Assembly: GCF_003337425.1 (NCBI RefSeq)
Contig: NZ_QPJU01000011.1
Span: forward strand, 1-59,870
From: Extensimonas vulgaris
Lineage (GTDB): Bacteria; Pseudomonadota; Gammaproteobacteria; Burkholderiales; Burkholderiaceae_C
Direction of reading: 5' to 3'
Length of the DNA stretch: 59,870 bases
Every line of letters starts with the position of its first letter. The stretch's first letter is position 1. A program made the translations under genes and the position numbers. The notes below the pieces were generated by a model that saw only the letters and a list, made by a program, of their open reading frames with translations, searched no databases and was not told the DNA's origin. Below, piece after piece: positions 41,833 to 49,927 of this stretch.

Positions 41833-44115
41833 TCAGGCTTGCCGCGCCCGCAGGCCGCGCGTCAGGGCCGCGTCGCCGCGATCTTGCAGCACCGGCTGAG
41901 TGCGCACGCAGTTGCGTCCGGCGCGCTTGGCCTCGTAGCAGGCCATGTCGGCGGTGCGCAGCACGGTGCGCAGGTCGTGCCAGTGCGCCTCGGCCAGCGG
42001 CACCAGCCCTATGCTCACGCTGAGCGTGAAGCCGTGCCCGTGGTAGGCGGCTTCGAGCCCCTGCACCGCGGCGCGCAGCTGCTCGGCCACGGCCTGGCCG
42101 CGCGCGAGCGAGCAGCGCGGCAGCACCACGCCGAACTTGTCGCCACCCAGGCGCGCGGCCCAGCCGCTGTGGCGCACCTGGCTGTCGATGAGCCGCGCGA
42201 AATGGCGCAGCACGTCGTCGCCCGCGCCGTGGCCCGCGACTTCATTGACCAGCGTGAGGTGGTCCAGGTCCAGAAACAGCAGCACGCCCGCTTCGGCCGG
42301 ATCGAAGCCCGCGTGCACCACGGCCACATTGCCTGACCGTGCCGCGACCTGGGCCGCCTGGCCGCGCTCTGCCAGCAGCAGGCCCAGACGCTGCTCGAAG
42401 CTCGCGCGGTTGCACAGCTGCGTGAGCGCGTCGTGCGTGCGCTCCCACTCCTGCTGGTGGCGCACCTCGCGCAAGGCGGTGATGTCCTCGAACAGCCACA
42501 GGATGCCTGCCTCGGCATCGCCTGCCTGTATGGGCCGCGCCTGCACGCGCGCCCACATCAGGCTGCCGTCCTTGCGCAGGAAACGCGCCTCGCCGTCGAG
42601 CACGCCGTGGGCGGCAAACTCGGTCTGCACACGCGCGCGCCAATGCGCGTAGTCGGCATCGCTCGCGTGCAGGCGCCGTGCCGAGCAACCCTGCAGCTCC
42701 TGCACGCCGTAGCCGAGCAACTGGCACGCCTGGCGCCCGAGCAGCTGCAAAACGCCCTGGCGCGAGAGCGCGATACCCACCGGAGCGTGCTCCAGGATGG
42801 CCTGCAGCTGCGCCGCCAGCGCACCGCTGCGCTGCCATTGGCGCTGGCCTTCCTGCTGCAGGCGCTGCAGCCAGACCAACAGCACGTCGACTTCGTCCGC
42901 GCCGGTCGATTCATCGCCCGCCGCCTCCCGTTGCAGCGCTTGCACATCCGACCGGTGCGCGGGCCGGTGCGCGGGCCAGGGCTGCAGCAAGGTGGGCAGC
43001 GCGCAAGCCTCCGCGGCCGCCAAGGCACCCGCTGACGCGCCGTCGTGGTGCCGCAGTGCCCGCTGCGCCGCACGCCCCAGTCGCGTGAGTGGCTGCGCGA
43101 GCCAGGCCATCAACCCCAGCAGCAGCAAGGCACACACGCCCAGCAGGGCCAGCGCGGCCTGCCCTGCGCCGCGGCGCAGGACTGCCCCCGCGCCGAGCAG
43201 ATCGGGCACGGCGCTCACACGCGCCACGGTCCATTGCGGCAGCGGCATGTCGGCACAACTCGCAAGGTACACGCCCTGCACTCGTGCATGTTCCTGCATC
43301 CCAAGCACTGGCGGCGCGCACATGGTGCCAGGTGCAAACCCCGGCTCGTCGCGCACACTGCCCAGCACACGGGCCGCATCGGTGTGAAAAAGAATCCGGC
43401 CCGCGCGTGTGAACACCAGCAACCGCTGCGGCCCTTGCGCGGGCGCTGCGGCGACTGCGGGCGCGAACAGGGCTGAGGTTTGCAAGGGCACACTGACGCC
43501 CAGCGCGCCCAGCACCTGCCCGTTCGCCCCGAGCAGCGGCAGGCTGAAGGCGATGTGCGCCGCGGCCGGCCCATCGCCAGGCACTTCGCCCATCTGCGCC
43601 CTGGCCTCGCGCACGGTGCGCTGCAATATTGCGCGCTCGGCGGCGCTGGCCTGGTGCAGTTCAGGCTCGTGCAGCACCGGGCCGCTGGCGCGCGCCGTGC
43701 TTGCCTGCGCTGCTTGCAGGTGCACGAGCACCGTGCCATCGGGCCGCACCATGGTCATGCTGGCAAGCCAGGGCATGGCCGCGAACTCCTGCTGCAGCGC
43801 GCGCTGCAGCACCGCGGGCTGCGCCAGCAGTTGCGGCGCAATGCGCGAGGCCGCAGCGCGCAACTGCTTTTGCAGCAGCTCGATCTTGCCCGCAAAAAGC
43901 CGTGCCAGCAGATCGACCTCGTCGCTTTGCTGGCGCGCGAGCTGCTGCAAGGCGTCCTGCTGCACCGCGCGCACCACCAGCCACCCGCCCACACCGGCGG
44001 CGAGCATGAGCAGCCCGAGTGCCACGCCCATCAGGCGCAGCACCAGGGGGCCAGGCATGCTCCAGGTGGGCGCGATGCCGGCGGTGGTGGCGGACGAGGG
44101 CGCAGCGCGAGGCAT
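41833..44115 (-). CDS. Membrane PAS-GGDEF protein with degenerate GGDKF site
   Basis: This is a predicted sensor of the diguanylate cyclase family. From ATG 44115 it has 760 residues: transmembrane helix LRLMGVALGLLMLAAGVGGW near residue 35, a periplasmic sensor region, a second helix near residue 300 (ALALLGVCALLLLGLMAWLA), PAS domain with LEHAPVGIALSRQGVLQLLG, and a GGDEF domain. The latter has FLDLDHLTLVNEVAGHGAGD and the C-terminal ADMACYEAKRAGRN, but the signature reads RLGGDKFGVVLPR. Lys replaces the metal-coordinating Glu, so cyclase activity is doubtful and a receptor or regulatory role is likelier. The start is uncertain. Confidence 0.87.
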   Translation of the reverse strand: MPRAAPSSATTAGIAPTWSMPGPLVLRLMGVALGLLMLAAGVGGWLVVRAVQQDALQQLARQQSDEVDLLARLFAGKIELLQKQLRAAASRIAPQLLAQPAVLQRALQQEFAAMPWLASMTMVRPDGTVLVHLQAAQASTARASGPVLHEPELHQASAAERAILQRTVREARAQMGEVPGDGPAAAHIAFSLPLLGANGQVLGALGVSVPLQTSALFAPAVAAAPAQGPQRLLVFTRAGRILFHTDAARVLGSVRDEPGFAPGTMCAPPVLGMQEHARVQGVYLASCADMPLPQWTVARVSAVPDLLGAGAVLRRGAGQAALALLGVCALLLLGLMAWLAQPLTRLGRAAQRALRHHDGASAGALAAAEACALPTLLQPWPAHRPAHRSDVQALQREAAGDESTGADEVDVLLVWLQRLQQEGQRQWQRSGALAAQLQAILEHAPVGIALSRQGVLQLLGRQACQLLGYGVQELQGCSARRLHASDADYAHWRARVQTEFAAHGVLDGEARFLRKDGSLMWARVQARPIQAGDAEAGILWLFEDITALREVRHQQEWERTHDALTQLCNRASFEQRLGLLLAERGQAAQVAARSGNVAVVHAGFDPAEAGVLLFLDLDHLTLVNEVAGHGAGDDVLRHFARLIDSQVRHSGWAARLGGDKFGVVLPRCSLARGQAVAEQLRAAVQGLEAAYHGHGFTLSVSIGLVPLAEAHWHDLRTVLRTADMACYEAKRAGRNCVRTQPVLQDRGDAALTRGLRARQA

Positions 44116-44365
44116 CAGGCCGCCTTCGACGCAAAAGCCGTGCCCGCAAGCGCCAGCGTCAAGGAAAGATCGAACATCCAAAACTTCCACGCGCCGCGGA
44201 ATGCGGGCGCATGGATGCAGCATACGCAGTGGCAACGCGCGTGTAACTTGGGTGGAACCCGTACCCCGCCAAAGGTGCGGGCACGACGCGTGGACGGTCA
44301 GACAGGTGCGTGCACGGCGCCTGCGGGGTGCGCAGAAACCGGGAAAGGAAGAATCTGGAGCGCGG

Positions 44366-44531
44366 CTCAGAGGCTGAGAGTTTTTCGGCCGCGGCCGAAA
44401 GGCGCATCCAAACGCCACCGCTTAAGGCGCAAAGCGCAGCCATAGCGCGGGCTATGGCGAGCATTTGCAACGACAAGCGGGGAGTTTTGGTGCGCAAGGC
44501 GGCCATGGGCGAAAGGCTCTCAGCCTCTCAG
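44366..44531. mobile_element. 166-bp palindromic MITE-like element at the 3' end of the Crp/Fnr gene
   Basis: The terminal repeats are CTCAGAGGCTGAGAG and, in complement, CTGAGAGGCTGAGAG. The centre is the hairpin GCCATAG-CGCGGG-CTATGGC, flanked by AAGGCGCAAAGCGCAGC and GCGAGCATTTGCAACG. That core nearly matches the one in the 1901-2066 element. The right repeat contains the stop codon of the Crp/Fnr gene. The rest of the 44116-44527 gap holds nothing I can identify. Confidence 0.78.
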
Positions 44532-45151
44532 CCACCCGCGACCGATTGCAGAGCGTGCGGCTGCGGCAGGTTGAGCACGTTGCCCGTGCCGGCAATCAGC
44601 CCATGCTCGCGCAGGTGGCGCAAGATGCGCGAAAAAGTCTCGGGCGCGATGCCCAATTGCGCGGCGATGATGCGCTTGCGCTCTTGCAGGGTCACGCGCA
44701 GGGTGCCGTTGGGTTCGGGCTGCGCGTGCTGCAGCAGCCATTGCGCGCAGCGCGCCTCGGCGTCCTGCGCCAGGCGGCTCACGGCCAAGTCCGTCTGCCG
44801 ACGGCAGGCGGCGGCCATGTCGTGCAGCAAGGCGCGCGCAGGCTCCGGCAGCGCGGCGCAACCTTGCTGGAACGCATCCAAAGGCAAGCGGCGCACCTGC
44901 ACCGCAGTTTCGGCCACCATATCGACCGCGCAGTGCTTGCCAAGCAAGGCATCGGCCGCGTCCAGCCAGCACGGCCCTTCGACCAGCCCCAGACGATGGC
45001 GCAACTCGCCTTGTTCGCACACGCCGAGCACCACGCGGCCGCTGTCGAGGTGCAGCACCGAATCCAGGTGCTCGTGGCGTTGGCGCAGCATGTCGCCCGC
45101 AGCCGCCGTTTCGGCTTCCGAAGGAAGGGGGAACAGGGTGGATGACAGCAT
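44528..45151 (-). CDS. Crp/Fnr-family transcriptional regulator without Fnr cysteine cluster
   Basis: This is a 207-residue one-component regulator. It has an N-terminal cyclic-nucleotide-binding-like beta barrel (LDSGRVVLGVCEQGELRHRL), a dimerisation helix (RQTDLAVSRLAQDAEARCAQ) and a winged helix-turn-helix LQERKRIIAAQLGIAPETFS-RILRHLREHGLI. The recognition helix E-x-x-S-R is the one FNR/CRP proteins use to read TTGAT half-sites. The N-terminal CxxC cluster of Fnr is absent, so a DNR-like or other ligand-sensing role is likely. An FNR-like box lies 36 bp upstream. The last codon falls in a MITE end. Confidence 0.87.
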   Translation of the reverse strand: MLSSTLFPLPSEAETAAAGDMLRQRHEHLDSVLHLDSGRVVLGVCEQGELRHRLGLVEGPCWLDAADALLGKHCAVDMVAETAVQVRRLPLDAFQQGCAALPEPARALLHDMAAACRRQTDLAVSRLAQDAEARCAQWLLQHAQPEPNGTLRVTLQERKRIIAAQLGIAPETFSRILRHLREHGLIAGTGNVLNLPQPHALQSVAGG

Positions 45152-45186
45152 GGTGCCGACTGTGCCGCGCCGCGCCACCGCCCGTG

Positions 45187-45200
45187 TTGAGCAAAATCAA
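45187..45200. promoter_or_regulatory. FNR/CRP-type binding site in the regulator-porin intergenic region
   Basis: TTGAG-CAAA-ATCAA matches the FNR consensus TTGAT-N4-ATCAA at nine of ten positions. It lies 36 bp upstream of the Crp/Fnr gene start and about 190 bp upstream of the porin start. Autoregulation is the simplest reading. Confidence 0.65.
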
Positions 45201-45388
45201 AGGTGTAGCCTATCCACCAGCACCGCGGGCGCCGCACCCTGCACGTGCACCACTTTGCTGCGGCATGACAATTGCTTTTTGCCATCAGGCCGCTTTTGGC
45301 GCCCGATGCGTTGCCAAAACGCTGCCGTCTTTCGTGCGCCGGTGTTTTACGGACAATACCGATTTTCCATTTTTCAGGAGGGTTATCC

Positions 45389-46414
45389 ATGCAAAAGAAT
45401 CTCGTCACCCTGGCCGCCGCGCTGCTGTGCGCGACTGCCGCCCAAGCTCAGAGCTCCGTGCAAGCCACGGGCCTGCTCGATGCCTACGTGGGCTCCATGC
45501 GCTACGCGGGCGACGCCGAGCGCACCAGCACCGTGGGCAGCGGCGGCTTGACGACCTCGTGGTTCGGCTTCAAGGGCAGCGAAGACCTGGGCGGCGGGCT
45601 CAAGGCCAACTTCGCCCTGACGGGCTTCATGCGCATGGATACGGGCGAGGCCGGCCGCTTCCCGAACGACCCCTTCTTCTCGCGCGATGCGAACGTGGGG
45701 CTCTCGGGCAGTTTTGGCGCGCTGACGCTGGGGCGCGGCCTCGCGCCCAACTTCCTGCCCTCGGTGATCGCCAACCCCTTGGGCGACTCGTTCACCTTCG
45801 CGCCGCTGATCCTGCACATGAACGTGCCGCTGTTCAATGCCTCGCACTGGCAAGCCACCACACCTTCTGACACCGGCTGGTCAAATGAAATCATCTACAC
45901 CACGCCCGACTTCTCCGGCCTGAAAGCCAATCTGCACTACCAGTTCGGCGAAGTGCCGGGCAACAACAGCAAGAAGAACATCGGCGTCAACGCGCTGTAT
46001 TTCAACGGCCCGCTCACGCTCACGGCGTTTTACGAGCACGACCAAATCAGCAACCCCGCCCCCACCACCTACTTCGGCACGACCAAGAAGGACTGGATGC
46101 TCGGCGGCGCCTACGACTTCAGCATCGTCAAGGCTTACCTCACGTATGGCGAGGCCAAGTCCGACGACAGCCCCATCAAGGCCAAGACCACGCAGGTCGG
46201 CGCCTCGATTCCGCTCGGCGGGCCGGGCAAGGTGCTGGCTTCGTGGGCGCAGACCAAGCTCACGGACGTGGACCTCAAGCGCAAGACCTTCACGCTCGGC
46301 TACGACTACAACCTGTCCAAGCGCACCGACGTGTATGCCATGTTCATGAACGACCGCATCACGGACCAGGACACCGGCAACAGCTTCGGCATCGGCATGC
46401 GCCACAGCTTCTGA
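45389..46414 (+). CDS. Outer-membrane porin (Gram-negative porin, Burkholderiales type)
   Basis: This is a 341-residue trimeric general porin. The signal peptide MQKNLVTLAAALLCATAAQA ends at a classic AQA site. The mature part has SSVQATGLLDAYVGS, GSGGLTTSWFGFKGSEDLGG, FALTGFMRMDTGEAGRF and the final strand GNSFGIGMRHSF with terminal Phe. A strong CAGGAGGG lies about 8 bases before ATG 45389. It is monocistronic and shares the upstream region with the divergent Crp/Fnr gene. Confidence 0.94.
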   Translation: MQKNLVTLAAALLCATAAQAQSSVQATGLLDAYVGSMRYAGDAERTSTVGSGGLTTSWFGFKGSEDLGGGLKANFALTGFMRMDTGEAGRFPNDPFFSRDANVGLSGSFGALTLGRGLAPNFLPSVIANPLGDSFTFAPLILHMNVPLFNASHWQATTPSDTGWSNEIIYTTPDFSGLKANLHYQFGEVPGNNSKKNIGVNALYFNGPLTLTAFYEHDQISNPAPTTYFGTTKKDWMLGGAYDFSIVKAYLTYGEAKSDDSPIKAKTTQVGASIPLGGPGKVLASWAQTKLTDVDLKRKTFTLGYDYNLSKRTDVYAMFMNDRITDQDTGNSFGIGMRHSF

Positions 46415-46437
46415 CGCCGGCGGCACCGGCGGCGTCT
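46413..46437 (+). terminator. Weak hairpin after the porin gene
   Basis: GACGCCG pairs with CGGCGTC around a GC-rich loop directly at the porin stop. There is no T-run, so this may slow or end transcription only weakly. It lies between the porin and the convergent glycerate kinase gene. Confidence 0.3.
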
Positions 46438-46456
46438 GCGCGCGATTGCGCACTGC

Positions 46457-47806
46457 TCAGAGCACCAAAATCGCGCGGAAGTCGTTCACGTTGGTATAGG
46501 TCGGCCCGGTCACGAGCAGATCGTCCAGGACTGAAAAGAATCCCCAGGAGTCGTTGCGCGCAAGGTGCTCGGCCACGCGCAGGCCGGCGCGTGCGGCGCG
46601 GTCGAGCGTGTCCGGCGCCACCCAGGCGCCCGCGTTGTTCTCGCTGCCGTCTATGCCGTCGGTGTCGGCCGCGAGCGCCCAGATGTTCGGCGCGCCTTGC
46701 AGCGCCTGCGCGAGCGCGAGGCAGAACTCGCCCGCGCGCCCGCCGCGCCCCGGCAAATCGCCCGCGGCGCGCGGGTGCACCGTCACGGTGGTTTCGCCGC
46801 CCGACAAGAGCACACAGGGCGCGGCAAACGGCGCGCCGCGCTGCGCCACCGTGCGCGCCAGCGCCGCGTGCACCTTGGCCACTTCGCGCGACTCGCCTTG
46901 GATTTCATCTGACAGCACATGCGCGGCGATCCCTGCGCTGCGCGCCGCCTGCGCCGCGGCCTGCAGCGCCTGCCAGGGCGTGGCGACGAGGCGCACGGTG
47001 TTTTTGGCAAAGGCCGCAGCGCCGGGCTTTGGGGTTTCGAGCGCGCCGCTTTCCAGCCCTTGGCGCACCGCCTGCGGCAGCGCGATGGCGTAACGCCGCA
47101 CGATTTCGAGCGCCTCGGCGCAGGTGCTCGCATCGGGCACCGTGGGGCCGCTCGCGATCACGGCGGGGTCGTCGCCGGGCACGTCGCTGATCGCGAGCGT
47201 GCACACCGGCGCCGGCGCACATGCGAGCGCCAAGCGCCCGCCCTTGATGCGCGAAAGGTGCTTGCGCACGCAGTTCATCCCGGCAATGTTCGCGCCGCTC
47301 GCAAGCAACTCGCGGTTGATGCGCTGCTTGTCCTGCAGCGTCAGCCCCTCCACAGGCAGCGCAAGCAGCGCCGAGCCGCCGCCCGAGACGAGGAACAGCA
47401 CGAGGTCATCGTCCGTGAGGCGGCTTTGCTGCACGAGCGCCAGCATGCGCTGCGCGGCCACCTCGCTCGCGGCATCGGGCACGGGATGCGCGGCTTCCAT
47501 CACTTCGATGCGCTGCGGCACACCCGCGGGCCGCGGCGGAATGTGGCCGTAGCGCGTCACGACCAGGCCCGACAGCGGCGCATCCGCAGGCCACAGCGCT
47601 TCGAGCGCCTGCGCCATCGCACCCGCCGCCTTGCCCGCGCCGAGCACCAGCGTGCGCCCGCGCGGCGGCGCTGGCAAGGCGGCCGCGAGCCCGTGCAAGG
47701 GCTGGGCGCTGCGCACCGCGACCTCGAACAAGGCCTGCAAAAAGGCTCGCGGACGGGTGCGCGGATCAGGCAGCGGCGGGGAAAGAGGGGCGCTTTGGTC
47801 TGGCAT
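46457..47806 (-). CDS. Glycerate 2-kinase (GckA/TtuD, MOFRL family)
   Basis: This enzyme phosphorylates D-glycerate to 2-phosphoglycerate. Older annotation calls the family hydroxypyruvate reductase TtuD. The 449-residue product has RTLVLGAGKAAGAMAQALEA, EVMEAAHPVPDAAS, LVLFLVSGGGSALLALPVEG, NCVRKHLSRIKGGRLAL, CTLAISDVPGDDPAVIASGP and the MOFRL C-terminal block LLSGGETTVTV, ALAADTDGIDGSENNAG, TGPTYTNVNDFRAIL. ATG 47806 gives the conserved length. In this purine-rich neighbourhood it could feed the glyoxylate-derived C3 unit into glycolysis, but it could equally serve tartrate or glycolate use. Confidence 0.92.
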   Translation of the reverse strand: MPDQSAPLSPPLPDPRTRPRAFLQALFEVAVRSAQPLHGLAAALPAPPRGRTLVLGAGKAAGAMAQALEALWPADAPLSGLVVTRYGHIPPRPAGVPQRIEVMEAAHPVPDAASEVAAQRMLALVQQSRLTDDDLVLFLVSGGGSALLALPVEGLTLQDKQRINRELLASGANIAGMNCVRKHLSRIKGGRLALACAPAPVCTLAISDVPGDDPAVIASGPTVPDASTCAEALEIVRRYAIALPQAVRQGLESGALETPKPGAAAFAKNTVRLVATPWQALQAAAQAARSAGIAAHVLSDEIQGESREVAKVHAALARTVAQRGAPFAAPCVLLSGGETTVTVHPRAAGDLPGRGGRAGEFCLALAQALQGAPNIWALAADTDGIDGSENNAGAWVAPDTLDRAARAGLRVAEHLARNDSWGFFSVLDDLLVTGPTYTNVNDFRAILVL

Positions 47807-47869
47807 GGCACGCCTCGTGGCTGGCAAACACGTTGAAGTCTGCCCAAAAAGAGGGGGGTTCACAATCGA

Positions 47870-47926
47870 AATGATAGCTGCCTACGCTTTATATAAAAGC
47901 ATAAATGCCGTTTTTCTTTATGAAAA
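47870..47926. repeat. Dispersed palindromic repeat, copy 9
   Basis: AATGATAGCTGCCTACGCTT then AAAAGCATAAATGCCGTTTT follows the family pattern, diverged in the right half. It lies in the 216-bp divergent gap between glycerate kinase and the EAL-CBS-GGDEF gene. Confidence 0.65.
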
Positions 47927-48022
47927 AAATCATCAAAAACAATAGCATCTGGCGGACCGCCATATTCCCGTCATCGACGGAGATTATGGTTTCGTCCCTG
48001 CCCCTGCCCCTGCCCCGCTCTC

Positions 48023-49894
48023 ATGACCCAGATACCACCGTCCGCCCGGCATGCGGCCATGCTGACCCTGCTCTCCCCTGCGCTGCGCCACGGCACGGGG
48101 GTGCTGGCGCGTCTGGTGCGCGCGGGCGCGCTGCACTGCGTGTTCCAGCCCTTGGGCGACTTGCGCGCGGGCGGGGTGTATGCCCACGAGGCCTTGATTC
48201 GCGGCCCGCGGGATACGGCCTGGCACACGCCCATAGCGCTGCTGGAGCAGGCACAGCGCGAGCACGTGCTGGCCGACTTTGAGCTTTTTTGCATCTTCAC
48301 GGCGCTGCGCGACTGGGCGGCCACGCACCCGCCCGGCACCGCGCCGGGGCGCCTGTTCGTCAACATCAGCGCCGACGCGCTGGTGCTGGGCGTGTCCATT
48401 TTCGGCGCCAAGCTCGCCCAGGCGGTGCGCAGCATGGGGAGCAAGGCGCGCATGCTGGTGCTCGAAGTCACCGAACACGAGCGCGTGACCGACATGGCCA
48501 TGCTGCGCGCAGCCGTCAAGACCGTGCACGCCTGCGGCATACGCCTGGCGCTCGACGACTTCGGCGATGGCCGCTCGAGCCTGCGCCTATGGTCCGAGGT
48601 CAAGCCCGACTTCGTGAAAATCGACAAGCATTTCATCCACGCCATCAGCGCGCACCCCGAAAAGCTGCAGATGCTGCAGGCCATCAAAGGCATCGCCGAG
48701 ATGTTTGGCACACAGCTGATCGCCGAAGGCATCGAAACCCGCGAAGACCTGCACGCCCTGCGCGATCTGGACATCCCTTTCGGCCAAGGCTGGCTGCTGG
48801 GCCGCCCGGCGCAAGCGCCGCGCGCGCGCCTGGATGATGAGGCGCTGGCCGTGCTGAAAGACCGGCACGTAGCCGTGCTGCCCCATTTAGGACAGACGGC
48901 CCGCCCCGGCATTCTGCGCAGCCTCCCCCTGGTGCAGGCGCCGGCTGTCAGCCCCGACACGAGCAACGACGCCGTCGCCGCGCTGTTCCATGCGCACCCG
49001 ACCCTGCACGCCTTGCCCGTGGTCGAAGGCACGCGCCCCATCGCACTGGTCAACCGCCTGCAGTTCATGAACCGCTACGCCACGCTCTACTTCCGCGAGG
49101 TCCATGGCCGCAAGTCCTGCCTGGCATTCGCCAATCCATCACCGCGCGTGGTCGAGCTCGACTGTGACGTGGAGCAGCTCATGGGCATCCTCACCGCGCA
49201 GGATCAGCGCTACCTCAACGATGGCTACATCGTGACCGACAATGGCCGCTATCTGGGCCTGGGCACGGGCGCCCAGCTGGTGCGCGCCGTCACGGAAACG
49301 CGCATCGAGGCCGCGCGCCACGCCAATCCCCTGACCTTCCTGCCCGGCAACATCCCCATCAGCCTGCACATACAGCGCCTGCTCGACAACGGCACCGAAT
49401 TCACGGCCTGCTACGCCGACCTGAACCACTTCAAGCCCTTCAACGACTACTACGGCTACTGGCGCGGCGACCAGATGATCCGCCTGCTGGCCCGGCTGGC
49501 CACGGCGCACTGCGACCCGCGCCACGACTTCGTCGGGCATGTGGGGGGCGACGACTTCGTGCTGCTGTTCCAGAGCGGCGACTGGCTGCAGCGCTGCGAG
49601 AACCTCGTGGCGGAGTTCGCGCGCGAGGCCCTCTTGCTGTTCGACGAGGCCGCGCGCCAGGCCGGGGGCATCTACGCCGAGGACCGTGACGGCGTGCGCC
49701 GCTTCTTCCCTTGCACCACCTTGTCGATTGGTGTGGTGCGCATCGCGCCGGGCGCGCTGCGCCGCGCCGAAGACGTGGCCAACCTGGCCGCTATGTCCAA
49801 GCACGATGCCAAGCTCGCCGCGAGCGGCATCGCCGTGCGCGCTGGCCCCACAGCGGCAGCGCAAACCGACCCGGAGCTGGCGCGCGCAGCCTGA
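48023..49894 (+). CDS. EAL-CBS-GGDEF protein (c-di-GMP phosphodiesterase, GGDDF variant)
   Basis: This is a soluble 623-residue protein. The EAL domain (about residues 30-265) keeps the catalytic set: HEALIRG, NISADAL, EVTEHE, LALDDFGDGRSSLRL, PDFVKIDKHFI, IAEGIETREDL and GQGWLLGRPA. A CBS pair follows (about 300-430). The GGDEF domain (about 450-610) has ADLNHFKPFNDYYGYWRGD and HVGGDDFVLLF, with Asp for Glu at the fourth signature position. Phosphodiesterase activity is expected; cyclase activity is uncertain, since this architecture often carries altered GGDEF sites. No membrane segment is seen, so ligand control probably comes through the CBS pair. Confidence 0.9.
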   Translation: MTQIPPSARHAAMLTLLSPALRHGTGVLARLVRAGALHCVFQPLGDLRAGGVYAHEALIRGPRDTAWHTPIALLEQAQREHVLADFELFCIFTALRDWAATHPPGTAPGRLFVNISADALVLGVSIFGAKLAQAVRSMGSKARMLVLEVTEHERVTDMAMLRAAVKTVHACGIRLALDDFGDGRSSLRLWSEVKPDFVKIDKHFIHAISAHPEKLQMLQAIKGIAEMFGTQLIAEGIETREDLHALRDLDIPFGQGWLLGRPAQAPRARLDDEALAVLKDRHVAVLPHLGQTARPGILRSLPLVQAPAVSPDTSNDAVAALFHAHPTLHALPVVEGTRPIALVNRLQFMNRYATLYFREVHGRKSCLAFANPSPRVVELDCDVEQLMGILTAQDQRYLNDGYIVTDNGRYLGLGTGAQLVRAVTETRIEAARHANPLTFLPGNIPISLHIQRLLDNGTEFTACYADLNHFKPFNDYYGYWRGDQMIRLLARLATAHCDPRHDFVGHVGGDDFVLLFQSGDWLQRCENLVAEFAREALLLFDEAARQAGGIYAEDRDGVRRFFPCTTLSIGVVRIAPGALRRAEDVANLAAMSKHDAKLAASGIAVRAGPTAAAQTDPELARAA

Positions 49895-49898
49895 GAGG

Positions 49899-49927
49899 CT
49901 GAGCGCGGGGCACCCCGCTCAGTTTTT
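49899..49927. terminator. Rho-independent terminator between convergent genes
   Basis: CTGAGC pairs with GCTCAG and GGGG with CCCC around a CA loop (2-base bulge on one side), followed by TTTTT on the plus strand. The stop codon of the minus-strand outer-membrane factor gene lies in the right arm. CTGAGAGGCTGAG just before it resembles the ends of the 44.4-kb element. Confidence 0.7.
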
